Assembly: GCA_035546335.1 (NCBI GenBank) | Contig: DATKDP010000024.1 | Location: forward strand, 37,167 to 101,166 | DNA: 64,000 nt | Source of the DNA: DATKDP01 sp035546335 | GTDB lineage: Bacteria > Acidobacteriota > Thermoanaerobaculia > Gp7-AA8 | Direction of reading: 5' to 3' | Shown: positions 8,226 through 17,291 of the stretch, in pieces | Numbering within the stretch: position 1 is the stretch's first letter | Layout of the letters: each line of letters begins with the position of its first letter | Translations under genes and position numbers: made by a program | Notes under the pieces: generated by a model | What the model saw: the letters and a program-made list of their open reading frames with translations, nothing else | What the model was told of the DNA's origin: nothing | Databases searched by the model: none

Positions 8226-9368
8226 ATGGGAGCACGTATACTCGGCGTCGGACTCACCGGTCCGGCGCTCACCGACCTCGAACGCGACATCCTGCGCGAC
8301 AGCACGCCGTACGCGCTCGTCCTGTTCAAGAGGAATATCGAGAGCGTCGAGCAGCTGCGCGATCTCGTTCGTGAAATCAGGAGCATCGCCAGCGAGCCGC
8401 CGCTGATCATGATCGACGAGGAGGGAGGACGCGTCGATCGGCTTCGCGATCTGATACCCGGGTTGCCGGGCGCCGACACGTTCGGCGAAGGAAGGGACTC
8501 GAAGAAGCTGGCAGGATGGTTCGGACACATCGTCGGCAAGGCGCTCCGGTACTTCAGTATCGACGTCAATCTCGCCCCGGTGGTCGATCTCTGCCGCGAC
8601 AAAGCGACGAAGGGTCTCGAGCGGCGCTGTTTCGGGCGCGACGCGGCGACGGTCATCGATCTCGCCGGCGCCTTCATGGAAGGGCAGGAGCTGGAAGGTG
8701 TCGGTTCGTGCCTCAAGCATTTTCCCGGCATCGGTGCCGGCAATGCGGATCCGCACTACGGGATGTCGGTGGTCGATCTCCCGTTGTCGACGCTGATCGA
8801 GGAGGATCTGGCTCCCTATCGCGCGCTCGGACCGCAGGCGGGCGCGGTCATGGTCGGGCACGCGATCTATCCGCAGCTCGACGACGACCGCCTCCCTGCC
8901 TCGCTGAATCCGAAGATCGCCACCGACCTGCTGCGGCGGGTCGTCGGGTTCGAAGGAATCGTGGTGAGCGACGACATGGAGATGCACGCCGTCTCCGATC
9001 TCGCTTCGTACGAAGAGATCTCGGTTCGTGCTCTCCTGGCGGGGAATGACGTCGTGCTCTTCTGCAGTCATGTCGAGCGCGTGCCGGAGCTGATGGCGAA
9101 CATCCGCGAACGAGCCGAGAACGATCCGCTCCTCGCTTCGAGGTACGAGGAAGCCGTGCAACGGGGAATCGTCTACAAGCGGCGCTGCACAGGACTGCAG
9201 ATGTCGTCGAAACCCCTCGAGACCTTCGAAGATCTGATGGCGGAAGTCGAACGGTTCCAACAGGCGTTTCGCGACGCACAGCCCTCGGACGGTGCGCGCC
9301 TCGACGAACGTCGTACGACTCCTCGCGGCGGCGGAAGCGGAAAGACGGGACGAGAAGAGTGGACATGA
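8226..9368 (+). CDS. nagZ: Beta-N-acetylhexosaminidase (GH3)
   Basis: The 380-residue glycoside hydrolase family 3 enzyme removes GlcNAc from anhydro-muropeptides in peptidoglycan recycling. Motifs are IDEEGGRVDRL, KHFPGIGAGNADPHYG (the loop carrying the family's acid/base His), and VVSDDMEM with the predicted nucleophile Asp249. No signal peptide is seen, consistent with a cytoplasmic enzyme. GGAG precedes the ATG. The stop overlaps the next gene by ATGA. Confidence 0.9.
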   Translation: MGARILGVGLTGPALTDLERDILRDSTPYALVLFKRNIESVEQLRDLVREIRSIASEPPLIMIDEEGGRVDRLRDLIPGLPGADTFGEGRDSKKLAGWFGHIVGKALRYFSIDVNLAPVVDLCRDKATKGLERRCFGRDAATVIDLAGAFMEGQELEGVGSCLKHFPGIGAGNADPHYGMSVVDLPLSTLIEEDLAPYRALGPQAGAVMVGHAIYPQLDDDRLPASLNPKIATDLLRRVVGFEGIVVSDDMEMHAVSDLASYEEISVRALLAGNDVVLFCSHVERVPELMANIRERAENDPLLASRYEEAVQRGIVYKRRCTGLQMSSKPLETFEDLMAEVERFQQAFRDAQPSDGARLDERRTTPRGGGSGKTGREEWT

Positions 9369-11065
9369 TCGGGCGCATTCGAGCGAGAGCGATGGGCGCG
9401 GCATTCACCGCCTGGCTCGCACTGCTCGCCGCCGGCTGTATCGCGACCACGCCTCCCGTCACCCCTCCATATGACCTTCTGATCATCAACGGCCGGATCG
9501 TCGATGGGACGGGTGCTCCCTGGTTTCGGGCCGATGTAGCTGTTCGCGGGGACACGATCGTCGCCGTGGGCGATCTTACGGGAGCGAGAGCGAAGATCAC
9601 CATCGATGCGGGCGATCGGGTCGTCGCTCCCGGCTTCATCGACCTGCTCGGCTGGTCGCACAATGCCGTTCTGATCGATCCGCTGCTCGAAGGCAAAGTG
9701 CGTCAGGGAGTGACGACCGAAGCGACCGGAGAAGGGCTGTCACCCGGGCCGATCAACGATCGGATGGCTGCGGAGAGACCGGCCGGGCAGGCGTCGCAAA
9801 CCGCCGACTGGCGAACCCTCGGTGAGTTCATGAGAGTCGTCGAGTCGCGGCGGCCCGCGATCAATTTCGCCTTCTTCGTCGGAGCCTCCAACCCGCGATC
9901 GATGGTTCTCGGCGAGGTCGACCGCGATCCAACCGAGGAGGAGATGGCGGAGATGGAGCGGATCGTCGAACAGGCGATGCGCGAAGGAGCGATCGGTCTG
10001 TCCACATCGCTCATCTACGTTCCGGCGGTCTTCTCGAAAACAGAGGAGATCGTGCGGCTGGCTCGGGTTGCGGCTCGGCATGGAGGGGTTTACTTCAGTC
10101 ACATTCGCAACGAGAACGACCAGATCGACGAGGCGCTGGAGGAGGCGTTCACGATCGGAAGGGAAGCCCCCATCCCGGTCAACATCTGGCATCTCAAGGT
10201 CGGTGGCGAGAACAACTGGGGCCGGATGCCGGCGATCATCGCGAAGATCGAAGTGGAGAGAGCGAAGGGCCTCGACGTCGCGGCGAATGTCTATCCATAC
10301 GCTGCGTCATCGACCGGACTGACGGCGCTCGCTCCGACCTGGGCGCTGGAGGGGGGATATGGAGCTCTCCTCGAGCGCCTTCGAGATCCGGCACAACGGG
10401 CGCGGATCGCTGCCGAGATGGAAGAGTCGGCCTTCTACGGGAGAGTGGGAGGTGCAACTGGTGTCCTGGTGACGCGGATTCCGAATCGTGATCTGGCGCA
10501 TCTCGAGCGAAAACGGCTGACCGGGATCGCCGAGGAGCTCGGAGTCGGGCCGATCGAGGCGGTGTTGCGACTCTACGAGGCGAGCCCCTGGTCACCTTCC
10601 GCGATTTACTTCTCGATGCACGAGGATGATGTGCAGACCGCGCTGCGGACGCCCTGGGTCTCGGTCGGTGCGGACTCGGGGGCGGTGGTCGGCGAACTGC
10701 GCAAGGCGGGCGCTCATCCGCGCGCTTACGGAACCTTTCCCCGTGTGGTCGGACACTATGTCAGGAATACGCGTTTGTTTTCGCTGGAGGAAGCGGTTCG
10801 GAAGATCACGTCGCAGGCGGCCTCCAGGATCAATCTGCTCGATCGTGGAATCGTGCGGTCCGGGATGAAGGCCGATCTCGTCGTGTTCGATCCCGACACC
10901 ATTCGGGACGTATCGACCTACGAGGATCCGCATCACTTCTCGGAAGGGATCAGCGAGGTGATCGTCAACGGTGTGCCGGTGCTGCGCAATGGAACGATGA
11001 CCGGGAAGCTGCCAGGACGCGTATTGCGAAGGGCGGCCTCCGGACAGCGGGAGGTGACGCGATGA
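9365..11065 (+). CDS. D-aminoacylase-like amidohydrolase lipoprotein
   Basis: The 566-residue product has a lipobox (ALLAAGC) and an Amidohydro_3 fold. It starts its catalytic domain with LLIINGRIVDGTGAPWFRADVAVRGDTI and contains PGFIDLLGWSH rather than the usual HxH metal motif, then QGVTTEATGEG, FSHIRNE and NIWHLKV. This subgroup with LG.S in place of the first HxH is seen among N-acyl-D-amino-acid deacylase-like proteins, so the metal site or substrate may differ from classical D-aminoacylase. ATG at 9365 is chosen because it gives the ATGA overlap with nagZ; an in-frame GTG lies 6 nt earlier. Confidence 0.8.
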   Translation: MIGRIRARAMGAAFTAWLALLAAGCIATTPPVTPPYDLLIINGRIVDGTGAPWFRADVAVRGDTIVAVGDLTGARAKITIDAGDRVVAPGFIDLLGWSHNAVLIDPLLEGKVRQGVTTEATGEGLSPGPINDRMAAERPAGQASQTADWRTLGEFMRVVESRRPAINFAFFVGASNPRSMVLGEVDRDPTEEEMAEMERIVEQAMREGAIGLSTSLIYVPAVFSKTEEIVRLARVAARHGGVYFSHIRNENDQIDEALEEAFTIGREAPIPVNIWHLKVGGENNWGRMPAIIAKIEVERAKGLDVAANVYPYAASSTGLTALAPTWALEGGYGALLERLRDPAQRARIAAEMEESAFYGRVGGATGVLVTRIPNRDLAHLERKRLTGIAEELGVGPIEAVLRLYEASPWSPSAIYFSMHEDDVQTALRTPWVSVGADSGAVVGELRKAGAHPRAYGTFPRVVGHYVRNTRLFSLEEAVRKITSQAASRINLLDRGIVRSGMKADLVVFDPDTIRDVSTYEDPHHFSEGISEVIVNGVPVLRNGTMTGKLPGRVLRRAASGQREVTR

Positions 11066-11928
11066 GTGCGAGAGGCGTTCGAAAAATCATCGACAGCGTC
11101 GAAACGTACGAGGGAGCGGGTTTCCTCGTTCACCGGTCGTTTCCGACGAATGCATTGCCGGACCTCGATCCGTTTCTTCTTCTCGATGAAATGGGTCCCA
11201 TGGAGCTGGGGCCGGGCGAAGCGAAGGGAGCACCCGACCATCCGCATCGCGGGTTCGAGACGGTGACCTACATGATCGACGGGCGGATGCAGCACCGCGA
11301 CTCGGCGGGGAACGCCGGCGAGATCGGTCCGGGCGACGTGCAGTGGATGACGGCCGGCGCCGGCGTCGTCCACTCGGAGATGCCCCACGATGACCTGCTC
11401 ACGCACGGCGGGCGGATGCACGGGTTTCAGTTGTGGGTGAATCTCCCAAGGCGCGACAAGATGATGGCGCCACGCTATCAGGAAGTGCCCGCATCGTCGA
11501 TCCCGGTCGGCCGTAGCGAGGATGGACTCGTGACGGTGCGTGTGATCGCGGGGGAGTCGTACGGGCAGACCGCGGTCATCGACACGCGCACGCCGATTCT
11601 TCACCTTCACTTCGATGTCGAGCCGGAAGGCGAGGGGAGCCAGCCCGTCCCGGCCGGCTACAGCGTCTTCGCCTATGTGATCGAAGGGAGCGGGCGGTTC
11701 GGCCGGGAAGGAAAGCAAGCGGCGACCGGCCAGGTGATCGTCTTCGACAACGATGGCGACGAGGTTCAGTTCGCCGCCAGCGACAGCCGGCTCTCGTTCC
11801 TGCTGATCGGCGGAGTGCCCATCGGTGAGCCGATCGTACGCTATGGCCCGTTCGTGATGAACAGCAAGCAGGAGATTCACCAGGCGATCGACGACTATCA
11901 GAACGGGCGGATGGGGAGGATCGGGTAG
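11062..11928 (+). CDS. Pirin family protein
   Basis: The 288-residue bicupin has the pirin metal site: His60 and His62 in DHPHRGFET, and His104 and Glu106 in GAGVVHSEMP. Characteristic segments are DPFLLLDEMGP and GPGDVQWMTAGAGVVHSE. Bacterial pirins are reported as quercetinases or redox/metal-dependent regulators; the role here is unknown. The start overlaps the preceding stop by 4 nt, so nagZ, the amidohydrolase and pirin form one operon. Confidence 0.9.
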   Translation: MSARGVRKIIDSVETYEGAGFLVHRSFPTNALPDLDPFLLLDEMGPMELGPGEAKGAPDHPHRGFETVTYMIDGRMQHRDSAGNAGEIGPGDVQWMTAGAGVVHSEMPHDDLLTHGGRMHGFQLWVNLPRRDKMMAPRYQEVPASSIPVGRSEDGLVTVRVIAGESYGQTAVIDTRTPILHLHFDVEPEGEGSQPVPAGYSVFAYVIEGSGRFGREGKQAATGQVIVFDNDGDEVQFAASDSRLSFLLIGGVPIGEPIVRYGPFVMNSKQEIHQAIDDYQNGRMGRIG

Positions 11929-11977
11929 GGGAGCTTGATATCAATGCTATCGTGAGAGCCCAGAAAGGAGACCCGCG

Positions 11978-12184
11978 GTGGCGCGTTTGATTGTGCGGAA
12001 CATCGAAGAAGATCTCGTGCGAGAGCTGAAGGTTCGCGCGGCACGCCACGGACGATCGGCTGAGGAGGAGCATCGGCAGATTCTTCGTCGCGTTCTCCAG
12101 GAGCGTCATGGTTCCACGCTCAAGGAGAGCCTATCCGAGATGCCGGATGTCGGAGACGATGCGGACTTCGAGCGAACCGGATGA
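11978..12184 (+). CDS. FitA-like ribbon-helix-helix antitoxin, apparently orphan
   Basis: The 68-residue product begins MARLIVRNIEEDLVRELKVRAARHGRSAEEEHRQILRR (split here only by domain), typical of FitA/plasmid-stability RHH antitoxins that bind their own promoter and a PIN toxin. AAAGGAG lies upstream. Its stop overlaps an ATG (ATGA) exactly where a fitB toxin would start. That frame gives only 27 residues (MIGEEPVSDDVPGAEGGTP...) with no PIN motif, so the toxin appears lost. Confidence 0.75.
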   Translation: MARLIVRNIEEDLVRELKVRAARHGRSAEEEHRQILRRVLQERHGSTLKESLSEMPDVGDDADFERTG

Positions 12185-12222
12185 TCGGCGAAGAGCCGGT
12201 GAGTGATGACGTTCCCGGTGCA

Positions 12223-12259
12223 GAGGGTGGCACTCCTGCGCAGCGGGAGCGCCACCCTC
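12223..12259. terminator. Hairpin between convergent antitoxin and ssb
   Basis: GAGGGTGGC (12223-12231) pairs with GCCACCCTC (12251-12259), and CTCC/GGAG extends the stem inward. It sits between convergent genes and could end transcription in both directions, though neither side has a run of T. Confidence 0.5.
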
Positions 12260-12268
12260 CGTAGAGAT

Positions 12269-12712
12269 CTAGAACGGAACTTCCTCTTCCCCGTCCATCA
12301 CCGTGTCGGCGGCGGCGCCGGCGGCCACCGGCTGGCGCGAGCCGCCGGAGTAGCTTCCGCTTCGCTCGCCTTCGCCCTTCGGTCCGAGCATTTGCATGCT
12401 CTGCGCGATGATCTCGGTCTTGTAGCGCTTCTGCCCGGTCTCCTTGTCGTCCCACGAGTCGCTGCGGATCGAGCCCTCGATGAAGACGAGCTTTCCTTTC
12501 CGCAAATACTGCCCGCAGATGTCGGCGAGCTTGTTGAACGCGACGATGTTGTGCCACTCGGTGCGCTCCTGCCGCTCTCCGCTCTTGTCGGTGAAGCGCT
12601 CATCGGTTGCAAGGCTGAAGCGGGCAACGGTCGTTCCCGAAGGCGTCGATCGGACCTCCGGGTCTTTTCCCAGGCGGCCGACCAGGATCACTCTGTTCAC
12701 GCTTCCACTCAT
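12269..12712 (-). CDS. ssb: Single-stranded DNA-binding protein
   Basis: The 147-residue SSB has an N-terminal OB fold (NRVILVGRLGKDPEVRSTPSG, TEWHNIVAFNKLADICGQYL), a Gly/Ser/Ala-rich linker, and the acidic tip EEEVPF that recruits repair and replication partners. AGGAGA precedes the ATG. It is transcribed on its own, between the orphan antitoxin (convergent) and dtd (divergent). Confidence 0.95.
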   Translation of the reverse strand: MSGSVNRVILVGRLGKDPEVRSTPSGTTVARFSLATDERFTDKSGERQERTEWHNIVAFNKLADICGQYLRKGKLVFIEGSIRSDSWDDKETGQKRYKTEIIAQSMQMLGPKGEGERSGSYSGGSRQPVAAGAAADTVMDGEEEVPF

Positions 12713-12853
12713 GACGTCTCCTTTTTTTGGTTCAGTTATGGTTTCAATGGAAATAGTCTTCTCTTCACTCGTTCGGAGACGAGGTCAGTGCGGACAGCAA
12801 CATTGTAACGGAAGCACTCGCGAACGAGATGAAATCTACCGGGGGTAGAGTCG

Positions 12854-13297
12854 ATGAATTGCGTCATCCAGCGCGTCCGGTCGGCTTCGGTCGTCGTCGG
12901 CGGCAACGTCGTCGCCGAGATCGGAGCGGGAATGCTGATCTTCGCTGCGGTGGAGAAGGGAGATCTCGAAGAGACGATGACCAGCGCAGCGCGAAAACTT
13001 CGCGAGCTCCGCATCTTCTCCGACGACGAGGGGAAGATGAACCGCAGCATCGCCGGCATCGGAGGAAGGATTCTCGCCGTCTCGCAGTTCACCCTGGCAG
13101 GATCGATCGAGCGGGGACGTCGTCCGAGCTTCGACAACGCCGAGGAGCCGGAGCGGGCGCGCATGCTGTTCGATCACTTCGTACAGGAGTTGGGAGCGAC
13201 GGGGATCGTGGTGAAGACCGGGGTGTTCCAGGCGATGATGCTCGTGTCGCTCGAGAATGACGGGCCGGTGACGTTCACCTACCAGCTTCGGAGCTGA
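12854..13297 (+). CDS. dtd: D-aminoacyl-tRNA deacylase
   Basis: The 147-residue protein hydrolyses D-aminoacyl-tRNA to recycle mischarged tRNA. Family motifs are MNCVIQRVRSASVVVGG, the Thr-bearing SQFTLAGSIERGRRPSF, and the C-terminal NDGPVTF with the Gly-cisPro segment. GGGGGTAG lies 7 nt before the ATG. The length is as expected for DTD1. Confidence 0.93.
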   Translation: MNCVIQRVRSASVVVGGNVVAEIGAGMLIFAAVEKGDLEETMTSAARKLRELRIFSDDEGKMNRSIAGIGGRILAVSQFTLAGSIERGRRPSFDNAEEPERARMLFDHFVQELGATGIVVKTGVFQAMMLVSLENDGPVTFTYQLRS

Positions 13298-13445
13298 CGA
13301 GTCCCGTCATGCCGGACCCTGGATGATACCGGCCACGCCGTCATCCTGAGCAGCGCCGTTTTCCGGCACCGGATGGATTTGCAAACTTCAGCCCCACGAC
13401 ATTCCACTATACTGTCGCCTCATTTTCGAGCAGGTGATCGGACGA
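13298..13445 (+). promoter_or_regulatory. dtd-leuS spacer with a possible leuS -10 and a repeat fragment
   Basis: The spacer contains GTCATCCTGAG (13340-13350), a short piece of the dispersed repeat seen in full at 46421. It also has TATACT (13408-13413), which could be the leuS -10 with a weak ACTTCA at -35. The leader would be about 26 nt. No coding is seen. Confidence 0.35.
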
Positions 13446-15998
13446 ATGCCTTACGAACCAGGAAAAATCGAGCCGAAATGGCAGCAGCGGTGGGCCGGAG
13501 AGAAGGTCGCCGAGGTCGATGTCGCCGACGCGACCGACAAGTTCTACATGCTCAACATGTTCCCCTACCCCTCGGGCGATCTGCACGTCGGGCACGGACG
13601 AAACTACATCCTCGGCGACGCGCTCTATCGTTTTCTCAGAATGCAGGGGCGCGCGGCGCTCAATCCGATGGGATGGGATGCATTCGGACTCCCGGCGGAG
13701 AATGCGGCGATCAAGCGAGGAATTCACCCGGGTGAGTGGACGCGCAACAACATCATCCGCGAGAAAGAGCAATTCCTTCGCTGGGGGATTCTCTACGACT
13801 GGTCGAAGGAGATCGCCTCGTGCGATCCCGCCTATTACCGCTGGAACCAGTGGTTGTTCCTGAGGCTCTACGAGAAGGGTCTCGCCTATCGCGGCAAGGC
13901 ACCGGTGAACTGGTGTCCGGGCTGCCAGACGGTGCTGGCCAACGAGCAGGTGATCGAAGGGAAGTGCGAGCGCTGCGGCTCGGAAGTCGAACAGCGCGAG
14001 CTCGAGCAGTGGTTCTTCCGAATCACGGAATACGCTGATCGTCTCGATGCGGGCCTCGACGCACTCGCGCATTGGCCCGAGAAGGTCAAGCTGATGCAGC
14101 GCAACTGGATCGGCAGATCGATCGGGGCCGACGTCGAGTTCCCCGTTCCATCCCTCGGGAGGCCGATCGTGATCTTCACCACCCGTCCCGACACGATCTT
14201 CGGAGCGACCTTCATGGTCCTCGCTCCCGAGCATCCCGATGTACCCGATCTGATTCGCGACGCTGCCGGCCGGGAGGAGATCGAGGGATGGATCGTGAGG
14301 GTGAAAAATCTTTCCGCTCTCCAGCGGCAATCGGAGCAGGAGGGGAAGGAGGGGCGATTCACCGGCAAGGTTGCGATCAATCCGTTCACCGGCGAGGAGA
14401 TCCCGATCTGGCTCGGGAACTTCGTTCTGCCGCAGTATGGAACCGGTGCGATCATGTCGGTTCCGGCTCATGATCAACGCGACTTCGAGTTCGCACGCCA
14501 GTACGATCTTCCGATCCGCGTCGTCGTCGCTGTCGACGGTGTCATCCCCGATCCGGCGGCGATGACCGAGGCGGTGTCGAACGACGGGGTGTCGGTCGAT
14601 TCCGGGCTGATCAGCGGGCTGCAGTCACCGAAGGCGATCGAGACGATCATCGACGAGATCGAGCGCCGAGGCATCGGAAAGCGGATGGTCCGCTACCGGC
14701 TGCGCGACTGGCTGATCTCGCGACAGCGCTACTGGGGCACGCCGATTCCGATCGTCTATTGTTCATCGTGCGGAACAGTTCCTGTGCCGGACGCTGCCCT
14801 TCCCGTCGAGCTTCCGCTCGATGTGCCGTTCACCGGGCGTGAAGGGAATCCCCTGGCGATGGTCGCATCTTTCGTCGACGTCGCATGTCCTTCATGCGAT
14901 GGGCCGGCGCGGCGCGAGACCGACACGATGGACACCTTCGTCGATTCGTCCTGGTATTACCTCCGGTTCATCTCGCCGCACGACGACGAGAGAATTTTCG
15001 ACACCGCTCTGGTGAATCGCTGGCTGCCGGTGGATCAGTACATCGGCGGCATCGAGCACGCGATTCTCCATCTCCTCTACGCGAGGTTCATCTGCCGGGC
15101 GCTCTACGACATGGAGCTCGTCGCCTTCGAGGAGCCGTTCGCGCGCCTCTTCAATCAGGGGATGATCACCAAAGAGGGATATCGCGATCCGGCCGAGAAC
15201 ATGACGTGGGTGCCGCTGGCCGAAGTCGAGTTTCGCGAGAGCATGCCGTACCGGAAGGGGAGTGGCAGCCGCCTCGTCCCCGAGATCGGGAAGATGTCGA
15301 AATCGCGTTTCAACGTCGTGCCGCCGGACGACCTGATCGCTCGATTCGGCGCCGACACCGAGCGTGTCTACACGCTCTTCATCGCTCCGCCGGAAAAGGA
15401 GGCGGCCTGGTCGGACGAAGGAGTCATCGGCGCCTGGCGCTTTCTCAACCGGGTGTGGGCCGCGGGAGAGCAGATCCTGACTCTGACGGATGACGAATCG
15501 GATCCGGCTGCCGCGAGGATGATCCGGAAGACGCACCAGACCATCGACGCCGTGACGCGCCGGATCGGGCGATTCGAAATGAACACGGCAATCAGCGCGA
15601 TCATGGAATTGTCGAACAGCATCGGCGATTACCTGAACGGAGGCGGAAGATCGCGGCCGGACGCCGGCGGGAGCTATCGAACGCTTCTGCAGTTGCTCCA
15701 TCCGTTCGCCCCGCACGTGACCGAAGAGCTGTGGGAGATGTTCGGCCGTGCCGAGATGATCGTGACGTCGCGCTGGCCGGTGGCCGACCGCGAGCTGATG
15801 CAGGAGGATGTCGTCACGATCGCGATCCAGGTGAACGGAAAACTGCGCGGTGAGATCGAGGTTCCGGCTGGCTCGCCCGAGGAGATGGTCGGCTCGAAAG
15901 CGAAGGCTCATCCCAAAGTCGCCCAATATCTCGAGGGGAAAGATCTGGTGAAGACGATCCATGTACCGGGAAAGCTGGTGAATCTGGTGGTGCGATGA
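13446..15998 (+). CDS. leuS: Leucyl-tRNA synthetase
   Basis: The 850-residue class I synthetase attaches leucine to tRNA-Leu. It has the HIGH-type motif ([18 protein letters not shown]), two zinc-type Cys clusters ([12 protein letters not shown] with CERCG; CSSCG and CPSC), the CP1 editing region ([12 protein letters not shown]), and KMSKS near residue 616 (GKMSKSRFN). The start at 13446 ([12 protein letters not shown]) is standard; an ATG 12 nt upstream is in frame. The stop overlaps lptE by ATGA. Confidence 0.96.
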   Translation: MPYEPGKIEPKWQQRWAGEKVAEVDVADATDKFYMLNMFPYPSGDLHVGHGRNYILGDALYRFLRMQGRAALNPMGWDAFGLPAENAAIKRGIHPGEWTRNNIIREKEQFLRWGILYDWSKEIASCDPAYYRWNQWLFLRLYEKGLAYRGKAPVNWCPGCQTVLANEQVIEGKCERCGSEVEQRELEQWFFRITEYADRLDAGLDALAHWPEKVKLMQRNWIGRSIGADVEFPVPSLGRPIVIFTTRPDTIFGATFMVLAPEHPDVPDLIRDAAGREEIEGWIVRVKNLSALQRQSEQEGKEGRFTGKVAINPFTGEEIPIWLGNFVLPQYGTGAIMSVPAHDQRDFEFARQYDLPIRVVVAVDGVIPDPAAMTEAVSNDGVSVDSGLISGLQSPKAIETIIDEIERRGIGKRMVRYRLRDWLISRQRYWGTPIPIVYCSSCGTVPVPDAALPVELPLDVPFTGREGNPLAMVASFVDVACPSCDGPARRETDTMDTFVDSSWYYLRFISPHDDERIFDTALVNRWLPVDQYIGGIEHAILHLLYARFICRALYDMELVAFEEPFARLFNQGMITKEGYRDPAENMTWVPLAEVEFRESMPYRKGSGSRLVPEIGKMSKSRFNVVPPDDLIARFGADTERVYTLFIAPPEKEAAWSDEGVIGAWRFLNRVWAAGEQILTLTDDESDPAAARMIRKTHQTIDAVTRRIGRFEMNTAISAIMELSNSIGDYLNGGGRSRPDAGGSYRTLLQLLHPFAPHVTEELWEMFGRAEMIVTSRWPVADRELMQEDVVTIAIQVNGKLRGEIEVPAGSPEEMVGSKAKAHPKVAQYLEGKDLVKTIHVPGKLVNLVVR

Positions 15999-16531
15999 GA
16001 AACCGGATCGTTCTCGCCGCCTCGGCGGGACTCGTTCTGTCGCTGGCGGGACTGGCAGGCGGCTGCGGTTATGCGCTGGTGGGTCAGGGCAATTTTCTTC
16101 CTGCGGAGGCGAGGACCATCCAGATTCCGGCATTCGTGAACCGGACGACCCGCGTCGAGCTCGAGCAGCGTGTCACGCAGGCCGTGGCGGAGGAGATGGT
16201 ATTCCGCGCGAAGCTTCGGATCGTGACGGGGGAATCGGACGCCGATCTGGTTCTGAAGGGATCGATGAATTCGTTCAATCTCACGCCCGTCTCGTTCAAC
16301 AGCGAGGGGCGCGCGACGGAATATCAGGTCTCGATCACGGCGAAGATCGAGCTCTTCAATCGTCGCGACGAGAACAAGGTGATCTGGAAGAACGATCAGT
16401 ATCATTTTCTGCAGACCTACGCGATCAACCTCGAGGGGGCCGATTCCTTCGATCAGGAGACGCACGCGATTCGCGAGATCGCGCAGCGATTCGCGCAGAC
16501 GCTGGTGACGACTCTTCTGGAGGGGTTCTAG
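15995..16531 (+). CDS. lptE: LPS-assembly lipoprotein LptE-like
   Basis: The 178-residue product has a lipobox ([10 protein letters not shown]) and the LptE/LPS-assembly pattern: a GYxLxG start, [33 protein letters not shown] and [13 protein letters not shown]. LptE works with LptD at the outer membrane to insert LPS. It follows leuS with a 4-nt overlap, the usual leuS-lptE order. This supports an LPS-bearing outer membrane, as do kdsA and kdsB. Confidence 0.85.
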   Translation: MRNRIVLAASAGLVLSLAGLAGGCGYALVGQGNFLPAEARTIQIPAFVNRTTRVELEQRVTQAVAEEMVFRAKLRIVTGESDADLVLKGSMNSFNLTPVSFNSEGRATEYQVSITAKIELFNRRDENKVIWKNDQYHFLQTYAINLEGADSFDQETHAIREIAQRFAQTLVTTLLEGF

Positions 16532-16553
16532 CAAGGCGCGCTACACTTCCGAC

Positions 16554-17264
16554 ATGCTCTTCGCTCCGGAGCACGATCGCAGCATCGCCTGGCGAGCCGG
16601 CGCCCTGACGATACTCATCGGTCTGATGTGGTTGACGGCGGCCGTCCAGTCGCTTCTCCCGGCCGCACGCTTCTCGATGCATGGGATCATCCCGCGATCC
16701 AGCAGCGGCATCACCGGGATTCTCGTCGCTCCTTTCATCCATGCGGATTTCCAGCATCTCGTCTCCAACACGATCCCCTTCGCGATCCTCGGGGCGTTGA
16801 TTCTGCTCCGCGGCCTGAACGAGCTCGCAATCGTCTTCCAGATCGGAATCCTCGTGGCAGGAGGGGGAACCTGGCTGTTCGGCGCCCCGCGGTCCCACCA
16901 CATCGGTGCGAGCGGCCTGGTCTTCGCATTCACCGGCTTTCTGCTCTTTCGGTCGGTCTTCGACCGCCGCATCTCTTCGGCGGTCATCACGCTCGGTGTG
17001 CTCGTCGCCTATGGTGGCGCGATCGGGCTCTCCATCCTGCCGGAAGAGGGAATCTCGTGGAGCGGGCACGCCTTCGGCTTCATCGGTGGCGTTCTCGCCG
17101 CCCGCTTTCTCTACGGCGGCAGGCGAACGGCGGCGCGCCCGACCGGACCAAAGAAGCTCCATCTCGTGCGACGCGATCCGAACGAGCCCCGCAGCGAGGT
17201 CATCGAAGAGGAAGTCGGCAGATGGATCCGAGATCTTGAGAAAAAGGAACCGCCACCATCATGA
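16554..17264 (+). CDS. Rhomboid intramembrane serine protease
   Basis: The 236-residue multi-pass membrane protein has the rhomboid catalytic dyad: Ser120 in HIGASGLVF and His172 in SWSGHAFGFIGG. The upstream membrane motif is FIHADFQHLVSN. A charged cytoplasmic tail follows the last helix. It cleaves membrane proteins within or near the bilayer; substrates are unknown. It lies 22 nt after lptE and is probably in the same operon. The 27-nt gap to the convergent gene holds no evident terminator. Confidence 0.9.
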   Translation: MLFAPEHDRSIAWRAGALTILIGLMWLTAAVQSLLPAARFSMHGIIPRSSSGITGILVAPFIHADFQHLVSNTIPFAILGALILLRGLNELAIVFQIGILVAGGGTWLFGAPRSHHIGASGLVFAFTGFLLFRSVFDRRISSAVITLGVLVAYGGAIGLSILPEEGISWSGHAFGFIGGVLAARFLYGGRRTAARPTGPKKLHLVRRDPNEPRSEVIEEEVGRWIRDLEKKEPPPS

Positions 17265-17291
17265 ACCGTCCCTGACGATGCCTTGAAGCGG

